From an uncultured Collinsella sp. (GTDB lineage: Bacteria; Actinomycetota; Coriobacteriia; Coriobacteriales; Coriobacteriaceae), in contig CABSMV010000029.1 of assembly GCA_902478935.1 (NCBI GenBank), positions 1-17,350 on the forward strand: a stretch of DNA of 17,350 bases. The letters run 5' to 3'. The notes beneath the pieces are model-generated. The model did no database searches, was not told the origin of the DNA, and saw only the letters and a list, made by a program, of their open reading frames with translations. The stretch's first letter is position 1. Each line of letters opens with the position of its first letter. Below are positions 1 through 7,064 of the stretch, piece by piece. The position numbers and the translations under genes are program-made.

Positions 1-1
1 A

Positions 2-35
2 GTCTCGTGGGCTCGGAGATGTGTATAAGAGACAG
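2..35. other. Illumina Nextera read-2 adapter left in the assembly
   Basis: Bases 2-35 match the 34-nt Nextera transposase adapter for read 2. They end in the 19-nt Tn5 mosaic end AGATGTGTATAAGAGACAG at 17-35. This is library-preparation sequence, not genome, and the biological sequence begins at base 36. The match is from memory of the published adapter and appears exact over its whole length. Confidence 0.97.
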
Positions 36-36
36 G

Positions 37-765
37 CACCATTTGCGTCAGGTCTGCCTCGGTCAGTTCAACGCCCTCGGCGTTGGCGACCGCAAGCGTT
101 TCGCGCATGGCGGAAACAAAGCAGCGACGCTGCTCGGAGCCCGGCTCCGTGGCGCTTCCGTAGGTCCCGCCGTAGGCCATGCAGGTCTGGTTGATGCCGT
201 CGTTGAGCATGAGTTTGGCCCACATGCGGTGGGCGATGTCGTCCTCGACGGTATGGGCGATGCCGCAGCGCGTATAGAGCTCGTCGATCGCGGTGATGGT
301 TGCGGGGTTCGTGCCGGCCGCCGCGCCAAAGCGGATTTCGCCCGCATTGGTAAAGGTGAGCGCGCCGTTGAGAAACACGGCGTCCATGCCCTGGCAGATA
401 CCAAGAACGGTATGCTCCCAGCCAAAGCGTTCGGCAATCTTTTGCTCGCTCGTAATGCCGTTGCACAGCGAGGCGATGAGCGTGTTGGGTCCCACGACGC
501 GCTCCATAGTCTTGAGTGCTTGGTCGAGACCGGTGGTCTTGACTGTCAGGATGACCAGATCGGCGGGCGTCGCCTCGCTGGCACGGACGGACGTGAGATC
601 GCAGGGCTTGCCGTTGACGGTGAGCGCGTCGTTCGCATGACGCTCAAAACGGGCATCATCCATGACGTATTCGACGGCGTCGTTGCCGAGCGCCCGGGCG
701 ATCATGCTGCCGTAGAGCAGGCCGACGCCGCCCTTGCCGATAAAGGCGACCTTGTTGATCTGCAT
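37..765 (-). CDS. panE: Ketopantoate reductase family protein (2-dehydropantoate 2-reductase), 3' end missing
   Basis: Predicted NADPH-dependent reductase of ketopantoate to pantoate in the cytosolic pantothenate/CoA pathway. Visible features: an N-terminal Rossmann motif IGKGGVG at residues 9-15; a lysine in VILTVKT (K76); and MWAKLMLNDGIN near residues 181-192, where K184 matches the family's catalytic lysine. The ATG at 765 is chosen because GGGGAG lies 9 bases upstream. An in-frame ATG at 774 directly abuts that site and is less likely. The frame stays open into the adapter at base 35, so 243 codons are visible and roughly 60 C-terminal residues are lost at the contig edge. Some ApbA/PanE-family proteins act on other 2-oxo acids, so the family is firm but the exact substrate is not proven. 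Confidence 0.88.
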
Positions 766-783
766 GTGAATCATCTCCCCATG

Positions 784-810
784 TAAAAGGCGCCCGCGTA
801 AGGGGCGCCT
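784..810 (-). terminator. GC-rich hairpin with short U tail ahead of panE
   Basis: AGGCGCCC (788-795) pairs perfectly with GGGCGCCT (803-810) around a 7-nt loop. Read on the minus strand the stem is followed by TTTT. It lies after the 64-residue gene and only about 20 bases before the panE start, so it may end the upstream transcript or act as an attenuator or leader hairpin for panE. The U tract is short. Confidence 0.55.
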
Positions 811-886
811 GATGGATTGTATGCTGCCAGGGTGATTGGTGCTTGCGCGGGGCGGCTGTTATAAAAAAGAAACGTTTGCCTGGACG

Positions 887-1081
887 CTACGCTGCAGGGC
901 AGACCGCAAAGACGCGGGCGGGGTATCCGACGCCATCGCGGACCTTGGGGAAGGTGCAGAAGATGACGGCACCCGTGGCGGGAAGCTCGTCCAGATGGTC
1001 CATGACCTCGATCTGATAGCGGTCGACCGAGAGGATGTATTGCTCGCCGGGGTAGGGGTAGGCGTCCTCGCGCGTGGTCAT
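887..1081 (-). CDS. Small hypothetical protein, 64 aa
   Basis: I do not recognise a family. The case for a real gene is an ATG at 1081 preceded by AAAGGAGC at a normal distance, codon use typical of the neighbouring genes, and a clean TAG stop. The protein is acidic to neutral, with no membrane segment and no clear motif. It contains two cysteines, one in the middle (FCTFPK) and one near the C-terminus (VCPAA). It is transcribed toward panE and divergently from the aldo/keto reductase gene. A hairpin separates it from panE, so co-transcription is uncertain. Confidence 0.6.
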   Translation of the reverse strand: MTTREDAYPYPGEQYILSVDRYQIEVMDHLDELPATGAVIFCTFPKVRDGVGYPARVFAVCPAA

Positions 1082-1244
1082 GCCCGGCTCCTTTCATCGG
1101 GCTTTTTGCTGATGTTAAAGCGGTGCCGTGACGGCTCGATTTCTGCTGCGTTACGATACGTTCTCGATTGCGATTCCACGATGTTTCGGCTGCGTGACCA
1201 TTGTGTTTCGCCTTGCCGGGGCACTGATGGCGAAGGGAGGGGCC

Positions 1245-2435
1245 GTGCAATATCGCGTTGACCCCAAAAGCGGCAACCGTATCTCGGCGTTGGGTCTGGG
1301 CTGCATGAGGTTTCCCGGTGCGCCGGGACACCCCGATGCGAAGACGGCCGATGCCATCATCTCCCGCGCGGTGGAGCAGGGGATTAACTACCTGGACACG
1401 GCCTATCTCTATCCCGGCAACGAGGCGTGCGTGGGTGCGTCGCTTGAGCGCCTGGGCTTGCGCGACCAGGTTTTGCTCGCAACCAAGCTGCCGCATGCTT
1501 CGTGCAAATGCGCGGAGGATTTCGACCGGTTCTTCGACGAGCAACTGCGCCGCCTACGGACCGACCATATCGACTATTACCTCATGCATAACATTACCTC
1601 GCCCGCCCAGTGGGAACGTGTGGTGGCGTTGGGCATTGAGGACTGGATCGCGTGTCAAAAGGCGGCGGGGCGCATTCGCCAGATTGGTTTTTCGTACCAC
1701 GGCAGCGCGGTGGATTTCCTGACGATGCTTGACGCATATGACTGGGATTTTTGCCAGATACAGTACAACTATGCCGGCGAGCGTTACCAAGCGGGAACGG
1801 CAGGACTCATGGCGGCTGCGGAGCGCGGGCTCGCGGTGTTTGTGATGGAGCCGCTGCTGGGCGGGCGTTTAGCGGGCAAGCTGCCGCCACGGGCCCGCGC
1901 TGTGCTCGATAGTGCCCGTGACCCGCATTTGCGCACTCCTGCCGCCTGGGGTCTTTCGTGGGTGTGGAATCATCCTCAGGTGACGATGCTGCTTTCGGGT
2001 ATGACCGATACCGCGCAGGTGGACGAGAATTCGTCACTGGCAGACCTCGCGTTGCCGAATTCGATGACTGCCAACCAGCTCGACACGATTGCGCGCGTGT
2101 TGATGGAGTTTGAGAAATCGAATCGCGTGCCCTGCACGGGATGCGGCTACTGCATGCCATGTCCCAAGGGTATCAACATTCCCGGCTGCTTTGCCGCCTA
2201 CAACGCGAGCTATGCGCACAGCTGGTTTACGGGGCTGTCGCAATACTTTACGGCGAGTGCGGTGCGCACAAGCGAGGCCAAGCTGGTGAGCAATTGCGTC
2301 AAGTGCGGTAAATGCGCACGTCACTGCCCGCAGCACATCGATATTCCCGAGCGTTTGGACGACGTACGCCGCCGTTTTCAGCCTGGCCCCGTGACGGCGG
2401 TGCTTAAGGCCTTCGGCAAAACGCGCTCCTCATGA
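1245..2435 (+). CDS. Aldo/keto reductase with C-terminal 4Fe-4S binding domain
   Basis: Cytosolic oxidoreductase of the ferredoxin-fused aldo/keto reductase type (COG1453-like), 396 residues. The TIM-barrel part carries the expected catalytic set: D51 and Y56 in LDTAYLYPGNE, K81 in LLATKLP and H115 in YYLMHNI. Two cysteine motifs follow: C297-C300-C303-C306 (CTGCGYCMPCP) and C351-C354-C357-C361 (CVKCGKCARHCP), as in bacterial-type ferredoxin domains. The GTG at 1245 is chosen because AGGGAGG lies 5 bases upstream. An in-frame ATG at 1227 and the longer reading frame from 1128 lack such a site. A weak promoter (GTGACG, 18-bp spacer, TACGAT) may lie at about 1129-1158. The natural substrate is unknown. 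Confidence 0.9.
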   Translation: MQYRVDPKSGNRISALGLGCMRFPGAPGHPDAKTADAIISRAVEQGINYLDTAYLYPGNEACVGASLERLGLRDQVLLATKLPHASCKCAEDFDRFFDEQLRRLRTDHIDYYLMHNITSPAQWERVVALGIEDWIACQKAAGRIRQIGFSYHGSAVDFLTMLDAYDWDFCQIQYNYAGERYQAGTAGLMAAAERGLAVFVMEPLLGGRLAGKLPPRARAVLDSARDPHLRTPAAWGLSWVWNHPQVTMLLSGMTDTAQVDENSSLADLALPNSMTANQLDTIARVLMEFEKSNRVPCTGCGYCMPCPKGINIPGCFAAYNASYAHSWFTGLSQYFTASAVRTSEAKLVSNCVKCGKCARHCPQHIDIPERLDDVRRRFQPGPVTAVLKAFGKTRSS

Positions 2436-2514
2436 CCCTTTTATAACTTGCGGTGGAATAGTTCCTGTTTGCGGCAGAATAGGGGCCAAACAGGAACTAT
2501 TTCACCGCAACTGA
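2436..2514 (+). repeat. Hairpin repeat, copy A
   Basis: A 79-bp element matching 3603-3681 in length and layout. Its core is a 24-nt arm (2448-2471), a 15-nt loop (2472-2486) and a 24-nt arm (2487-2510). The arms pair at every position apart from one G-T pair. The left flank CCCTTTTATAAC and the right flank CTGA are the same in both copies. It begins immediately after the stop of the aldo/keto reductase gene and ends 11 bases before the GTG of the next gene. There is no T-run on either side, so it is not a standard terminator. Confidence 0.92.
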
Positions 2515-2525
2515 AGGGGGCTGTC

Positions 2526-3545
2526 GTGGGTCATCGGGATTCATGTGATGATTTGCGTGAGGTTTGTTGGGGCGTTTTGGGCGCTGGACACATTTCGCAT
2601 CGATTTGCATCGTCGCTCAAGGAGGTGGACGGGGCACGGCTTGTGGCTGCCGCCGGCCGCACTCCTTCGCATGTTGAGGAGTTTTGCAGGGCGTTTTCGA
2701 TTGATGCCGCGCACAGTTATGCCACGGCTGACGATAGCGGCGATGTGGCTTATGATGCGCTGATTGCCGACCCCGATGTCGACGCAATCTACTTGGCTCT
2801 TCCACATGGCATGCATGCGCATTGGGTCTGTCGGGCACTGCGCGCGGGAAAGGCCGTGCTGTGCGAAAAGCCGGCCGTTTTGAGTGAGGAAGAGGCTCTC
2901 TCGATTGCCTCCACCTCTCGTGAGCGCGGCGTGCTGTTTATGGAGGCGATGAAGAATCGGTTTTGCCCGATGCGCACTCGCGTGAAGGACTTGCTTGCGT
3001 CGGGTGAGCTTGGCCGTATTGTCTCGATTGAAAGCGTGCAAAAGCTCGATTACGGCGAGCCTCCTTCGGGCTATCTGCTTGATTCGTTGCAGGGCGGCTG
3101 TCTATATGACATGGGCTGCTATGCGGTCGGTTGGTTTGAGGATTTGCTCGCGGGCGCGTGCGAGGTTTCATCCCGTGAAGTTCGCTGGCGTGACGTATCA
3201 GGCGGCCGCGTCGATTGGGCCGACGAGATCCGTATGAGCGTCGGCGGTATACCCATTCATATGGTGTGCGACGGCAAAGCAACATATGAAAGCCGCTTAA
3301 CGATTGCCTGTGAGCGAGGCTCGTTGGAAATCGGGCGTCTCCATCGCCCCGAGCTCGCCCATGTGAAGTATTCCGACGGTCGAACGCTAGAAATAAATGC
3401 CCCGTTTGAGATCGATGATTTCTACGGCGAAATCCAGCATGCGACGCAGCTCATTCAGGCGGGGAAACTCGAGAGTCCCGTCATGCCCCTTGCCGCCACG
3501 CAGCGCTGTGCACACATCATCGATGCGATTCGCTTGAAACTTTAG
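2526..3545 (+). CDS. Gfo/Idh/MocA family NAD(P)-dependent oxidoreductase
   Basis: Predicted cytosolic dehydrogenase, 339 residues, of the glucose-fructose oxidoreductase / inositol dehydrogenase / MocA family, which usually oxidises or reduces sugars and sugar derivatives. An N-terminal Rossmann fold shows GVLGAGHISHRFA. The family motif EKP appears in VLCEKPAVLSEEEA near residues 116-118. The segment GGCLYDMGCYAVG matches the conserved GG.l.D.G.Y of the C-terminal domain. The GTG at 2526 is chosen because AAGGGGG lies 5 bases upstream. The frame is open back to 2448, but that part only reads through the hairpin repeat. The substrate cannot be told from the sequence. Confidence 0.9.
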   Translation: MGHRDSCDDLREVCWGVLGAGHISHRFASSLKEVDGARLVAAAGRTPSHVEEFCRAFSIDAAHSYATADDSGDVAYDALIADPDVDAIYLALPHGMHAHWVCRALRAGKAVLCEKPAVLSEEEALSIASTSRERGVLFMEAMKNRFCPMRTRVKDLLASGELGRIVSIESVQKLDYGEPPSGYLLDSLQGGCLYDMGCYAVGWFEDLLAGACEVSSREVRWRDVSGGRVDWADEIRMSVGGIPIHMVCDGKATYESRLTIACERGSLEIGRLHRPELAHVKYSDGRTLEINAPFEIDDFYGEIQHATQLIQAGKLESPVMPLAATQRCAHIIDAIRLKL

Positions 3546-3551
3546 GGCGTG

Positions 3552-3609
3552 GGGGCATGGCGCCAGCGCCTGGAATGCCTTGGAGGCCTTTGCCCCTGAT
3601 GCCCCTTTT
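3552..3609 (+). terminator. Possible terminator after the Gfo/Idh/MocA gene
   Basis: GGGGCAT (3552-3558) can pair with ATGCCCC (3599-3605), enclosing a GC-rich region with its own small hairpin (GGCG/CGCC around 3559-3570), and TTTT follows. The long internal region makes it a weak terminator model. The TTTT also belongs to the left flank of repeat copy B. Apart from this, 3546-3602 holds nothing I recognise. Confidence 0.3.
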
Positions 3610-3681
3610 ATAACTTGCGGTGGAATACGGTCTGTTTGCGCCAAAATAGGGCACCAATAGACCGTATTTCACCGCAACTGA
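3603..3681 (+). repeat. Hairpin repeat, copy B
   Basis: Second copy of the 79-bp element, with identical arm and loop sizes: arms 3615-3638 and 3654-3677, loop 3639-3653. The outer 13 bp of each arm and both flanks are identical to copy A. Five inner positions differ (CGGTC here, GTTCC in copy A), and the opposite arm has changed to match (GACCG here, GGAAC in copy A). One T-C mismatch and two G-T pairs are present. It ends 16 bases before the ATG of nfo. Confidence 0.92.
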
Positions 3682-3697
3682 TGAGGGGGAGTTGGAG

Positions 3698-4564
3698 ATG
3701 CTGACGATCGGATGTCATCTTTCGACGACGAAGGGCTATCGGGCAATGGGGGAGACGGCGTTGTCCATTGGCGCCAATACCTTTGCGTTTTTTACGCGCA
3801 ACCCGCGCGGTGGCAAGGCAAAAGATCTTGACATGGATGACGTGGCGGCTCTGCGCGAGCTTATGGCGCAAAACGACTTTGGACCGCTCGTGGCTCATGC
3901 CCCGTATACCTATAACCCCTGCTCAGCCAAAGAGCGGGCGCGCGAGTTTGCCCTGGAGGCCATGGCAGAGGACCTGCGGCGCATGGAGGCGCTGCCCGGC
4001 AACTACTACAACTTCCATCCTGGTGCGCATGTGGGACAGGGGTCAGACGCTGGCATTCAGATGATTGTCGACACACTGTGTCAGGTGATGTTTGAGGGAC
4101 AACAGACGACGGTATTGCTCGAGACCATGGCGGGCAAGGGCACCGAGGTGGGCCGTAGCTTTGAAGAACTGGCGTGCATTATCGAGGGCGTTGCCGCCAA
4201 GCGCCCAGAGCTGTCCGATAAGCTGGGCGTTTGTTTGGACACCTGCCATGTGAGCGATGCCGGCTACGACATCATCCATGATCTGGACGGCGTACTCGAC
4301 GAGTTCGACCGCGTGGTGGGTATCGATCGCTTGCATGCCGTACACATCAACGATTCGAAGAACCCTTGTGGCGCCCATAAAGATCGTCACGAGTGCATCG
4401 GCAAGGGATACCTTGGCAGCGAGGAATTTGGTGGCGGTATGCAGGTTATGCAGAATATTGTATCGAATGGCCGTTTGTGTTCGCTGCCGTTTATTTTGGA
4501 GACTCCGAACGAACTTGCAGGTTATGCAGCTGAAATTAGACTATTAAGGTCATTGCAGCAGTAA
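3698..4564 (+). CDS. nfo: Deoxyribonuclease IV (AP endonuclease, Nfo family)
   Basis: Base-excision repair enzyme that cleaves DNA 5' to abasic sites with a three-zinc centre; 288 residues, close to the roughly 285 of the E. coli protein. All nine expected metal ligands are visible: H67, H107 (NFHPGAH), E142 (LLETMAG), D181 and H184 (CLDTCH), H216 (VHIND), D229 and H231 (KDRHE) and E268 (ILETPNE). The ATG at 3698 is chosen because AGGGGGA lies about 7 bases upstream. A TTG at 3692 is in frame but too close to that site. It shares a strand with the preceding oxidoreductases, but repeat copy B sits in between. No clear terminator follows in 4565-4625. Confidence 0.95.
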   Translation: MLTIGCHLSTTKGYRAMGETALSIGANTFAFFTRNPRGGKAKDLDMDDVAALRELMAQNDFGPLVAHAPYTYNPCSAKERAREFALEAMAEDLRRMEALPGNYYNFHPGAHVGQGSDAGIQMIVDTLCQVMFEGQQTTVLLETMAGKGTEVGRSFEELACIIEGVAAKRPELSDKLGVCLDTCHVSDAGYDIIHDLDGVLDEFDRVVGIDRLHAVHINDSKNPCGAHKDRHECIGKGYLGSEEFGGGMQVMQNIVSNGRLCSLPFILETPNELAGYAAEIRLLRSLQQ

Positions 4565-4625
4565 TGACTGTCACAAAGTAGAGTATTCAATTCACGTTAT
4601 GGGTTTGTTTCAATCAGTTTTCTCA

Positions 4626-4654
4626 TTGCAGATTCGTAATTCCGGGTGCATAAT
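4626..4654 (+). promoter_or_regulatory. Sigma-A-type promoter of the amino-acid ABC transporter
   Basis: TTGCAG (4626-4631) and CATAAT (4649-4654) are separated by 17 bases. They lie about 58 bases upstream of the lipoprotein ATG. The leader between them and the gene contains a small inverted repeat, GACCTC (4672-4677) with GAGGTC (4688-4693), just before the ribosome binding site GGAAGGAG. Confidence 0.65.
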
Positions 4655-4711
4655 AGCCAACAGTTTTTGCAGACCTCTGAATCAAACGAGGTCACCGGAA
4701 GGAGACTGATT

Positions 4712-5572
4712 ATGAAGCTGAAGAAGCTTGGCGCATTTGCCGCCACGGGTGCTATGGCGCTCGCCCTTGCTCTGACGGGCTGCGGCTCGTCCAACGCCAC
4801 CTCTGGTTCTGATGCCGGTTCCAGCAGCTCTGACGACGCTAAGGTCGAGAAGGTCGACGGCTCCAAGGAGTATGCGCTCGTCAAGGACGGTGCGCTGACC
4901 GTCGGCACCTCTGCCGAGTACGCTCCGTTTGAGTACAAGGATGACAACGGCGATTATCAGGGCTTTGACCTTGAACTCATCAAGGCTATCGGCGACAAGC
5001 TGGGCCTGGATGTCGAGTATGTCAACAATGACTTCGACACGCTGGTTCCGGGCGTCGCTTCGGGCGCCAAGTATGACGTCTCCATCGCGGCTATCACCGA
5101 CACGCCCGAGCGTGAGAAGGAAGTCACTTTCTCTGATTCCTACTACATGGACGATCAGGCTATCGTGACCAAGGTCGATGACACCGACATCACGGCCGAC
5201 AACTACAGCGAGAAGCTCAACAACGCCGACGCTACCATCATCGTCCAGTCTGGCTCGACCGCCGAGTCCTTTGCCCAGGAGAACTTCCCCAAGGCCAAGA
5301 TTGTCCCCTACAAGGACGCCACCGAGTGCTTCAGCGCCCTGCAGTCCGATAAGGGCGACGCCGTAGTCACCAACCGCTCCGTTGCCAGCCAGCTGACCGC
5401 CGAGCAGTTCAACACCTGCCAGACCATCAAGCAGATCAGCACCGGCGAGGAGTACGCCATCGCCATCAACCAGGGCAACACCAAGCTCAAGGACGACATC
5501 AACCAGGCCATCAAGGACCTGACCGACGACGGTACCGTTGACGCCCTCATGGCTAAGTACAACATCAAGTAA
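4712..5572 (+). CDS. Amino-acid ABC transporter substrate-binding lipoprotein
   Basis: Extracellular solute-binding protein family 3, 286 residues, expected to capture a polar amino acid and pass it to the permease encoded next. The N-terminus is a lipoprotein signal: KLKK, a hydrophobic stretch, then the lipobox LTGC with C24 as the lipidated cysteine. A Ser/Asp-rich linker follows. The binding fold starts near residue 70 with VGTSAEYAPFEYKD and contains FDLELIKAIGDKLGL and the hinge region YDVSIAAITDTPERE, all typical of the HisJ/GlnH/TcyA group. The ATG at 4712 has GGAAGGAG 7 bases upstream. The high expression implied by its codon use fits a binding protein made in excess over the permease. 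The exact ligand (glutamine, arginine or cystine) cannot be assigned. Confidence 0.93.
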   Translation: MKLKKLGAFAATGAMALALALTGCGSSNATSGSDAGSSSSDDAKVEKVDGSKEYALVKDGALTVGTSAEYAPFEYKDDNGDYQGFDLELIKAIGDKLGLDVEYVNNDFDTLVPGVASGAKYDVSIAAITDTPEREKEVTFSDSYYMDDQAIVTKVDDTDITADNYSEKLNNADATIIVQSGSTAESFAQENFPKAKIVPYKDATECFSALQSDKGDAVVTNRSVASQLTAEQFNTCQTIKQISTGEEYAIAINQGNTKLKDDINQAIKDLTDDGTVDALMAKYNIK

Positions 5573-5594
5573 AATAGCTACTTGATTGCTCGCG

Positions 5595-5625
5595 GGCCCT
5601 TTCCGCTTTGGCGGAGAGGGCCTTT
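5595..5625 (+). terminator. Intercistronic hairpin after the binding-protein gene
   Basis: GGCCCTTTCCGC (5595-5606) pairs with GCGGAGAGGGCC (5611-5622), 12 bp with one G-T pair, around the loop TTTG. TTT follows. The short T-run suggests partial termination, which would leave the lipoprotein message more abundant than that of the permease and ATPase. Confidence 0.75.
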
Positions 5626-5690
5626 GCGCTTCTCTTGACGGAGAGCATTTCCGTCTCGTTTTGCCGGCAACTTCTACGATAGGAGCCACC

Positions 5691-7052
5691 TTGTCTCGAC
5701 TGAACAAAGGGGCCGTGGAGCAGCGTTTTCCACTGCCCGCCTTGCTCCAAAAGCTAGTCTGCGTCATGGCCGTGGCGCTCGCGCTGGTGTGCGCGGGGGC
5801 ATATGCGCCCACGACCGCCCAGGCGCTTGAGACCGCAAAGATTACCGCCCGACCCAACACCGGTTCGGGCAGCGATGTGGTCGGCGGCACCGAGACGCGC
5901 ATTACCTGGGAAGTTCAGGCCGATGCCGATGAGGAGCTGAGCGGTCTTTCGCTGACGTTTGTCGACGGCACGACGTTTGGTACTGATGACACGCGATTGA
6001 CGATGCTCTCGGGCGAGGACCTCATGGATCGTACGCCCATGAAACCTACGTGCAAGGCTGACGGCCAGACGCTCAAGATTGACTTTGGTGAGACGGCGCC
6101 TGCCGGCGGCTTTTTCCGTGTCGAGGTTTACGGCGTGACGTTTCCCGTCGAGGGCGGCGATGAGGTCTTTAGCGGCACCTATACGCTCGCTGACGGGTCG
6201 ACCAAGAAGATCTCCAAGATTCCGTCGGTGGAGATCAAGGGCGTGACGGCCTTCGATAACTTCCTGGCCGATCTTAAGGAGCAGCCGTGGGTCGAGGCCT
6301 GGAACTCCAATATGTTCCTGCGCCTGTTCTTGAACCCGGTCATTTTGGTCCAGAGCCTGCCGATCGTCTTCAAGGGCTTCCTCATGTCGCTCTCGATCGT
6401 GCTTGTGGCGTTTCCGCTGGCAATTCCCTTCGGTTTCGCCCTATCGCTCATGCGCATTTCCAAGTCGCGCATCCTGCGCTGCCTTGCCGGTATCTACGTG
6501 AATATCATCCGCGGTACGCCGGCGTTCCTGCAGATCTATATCGCGTTCTTCGGTCTGCCGTTGGCCGGCGTCAAGGTTGATGACTACGTGCTTGGCGTTA
6601 TCGTCATGGCCATGAACTCGTCTGCGTACCTATGCGAGATCTTCCGTGCCGGTATTCAATCGATCCCCAAGGGCCAAAACGAGGCTGCGCGTTCGCTGGG
6701 CATGAATGCCTTCCAGACGCTGCTCTACGTTATGATTCCGCAGACGTTCCGCAATGTTTTGCCTACGCTGACCAGCGAGTTTATCTTGCTTTACAAGGAT
6801 ACGTCGCTGCTTGCCGCCGTTGGTGTGGTCGAGATCGTCATGAACGCCCGTACCATCGTGGCCACGACGGGCTCCATTACACCGTACGTGGTTGCCGCCC
6901 TGTTCTATCTGGTCATCACCCTGCCGCTCGCTCGCTTGGTGAGCGGTCTTGAGGCGAGGCTTTTGGGCACGGCCGAGACCAAGAAGAAGCGTCCCGCCAA
7001 GAGCGCCGGACAGGTTGTCGCGACGCCTGCCGATCACATCGCCGGTCTGTAA
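5691..7052 (+). CDS. Amino-acid ABC transporter permease with fused N-terminal extracytoplasmic domain
   Basis: Membrane subunit of the polar amino-acid importer, 453 residues; family members are usually about 220-250. Residues 1-44 look like a signal peptide or anchor (KLVCVMAVALALVCAGAYA). Residues about 45-205 form a soluble, beta-rich domain with no motif I recognise. The permease core starts near residue 215 with several hydrophobic segments. It contains NIIRGTPAFLQIYIAFFG and the ATPase-contact loop EAARSLGMNAFQTLLYVMIP at about 331-350. The C-terminal tail is Lys-rich. TTG at 5691 is chosen because AGGAG lies 5 bases upstream. The frame is open from 5586, but that part reads through the terminator. 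TAA at 7050 runs directly into the ribosome binding site of the ATPase gene, so the two are coupled. Confidence 0.9.
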   Translation: MSRLNKGAVEQRFPLPALLQKLVCVMAVALALVCAGAYAPTTAQALETAKITARPNTGSGSDVVGGTETRITWEVQADADEELSGLSLTFVDGTTFGTDDTRLTMLSGEDLMDRTPMKPTCKADGQTLKIDFGETAPAGGFFRVEVYGVTFPVEGGDEVFSGTYTLADGSTKKISKIPSVEIKGVTAFDNFLADLKEQPWVEAWNSNMFLRLFLNPVILVQSLPIVFKGFLMSLSIVLVAFPLAIPFGFALSLMRISKSRILRCLAGIYVNIIRGTPAFLQIYIAFFGLPLAGVKVDDYVLGVIVMAMNSSAYLCEIFRAGIQSIPKGQNEAARSLGMNAFQTLLYVMIPQTFRNVLPTLTSEFILLYKDTSLLAAVGVVEIVMNARTIVATTGSITPYVVAALFYLVITLPLARLVSGLEARLLGTAETKKKRPAKSAGQVVATPADHIAGL

Positions 7053-7064
7053 GGAGGTCCTATC

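Noticed and set aside
7..786. Plus-strand open frame of 259 codons at the left end
   Set aside because: It starts inside the sequencing adapter and is the antisense shadow of the ketopantoate reductase gene, whose motifs are clear on the minus strand.
771..1544. Minus-strand open frame of 257 codons over the divergent region
   Set aside because: It spans both the small gene and the aldo/keto reductase start in another frame, without a ribosome binding site or recognisable motif.
2436..2514. Reading the hairpin repeats as ordinary intrinsic terminators
   Set aside because: Neither copy has a T-run after the stem in either orientation, and both sit just upstream of ribosome binding sites.
4682..5902. 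Minus-strand open frame of 406 codons
   Set aside because: Antisense of the binding-protein gene and the start of the permease gene. Its repetitive Val/Leu/Gly/Asp composition is typical of a high-GC shadow.
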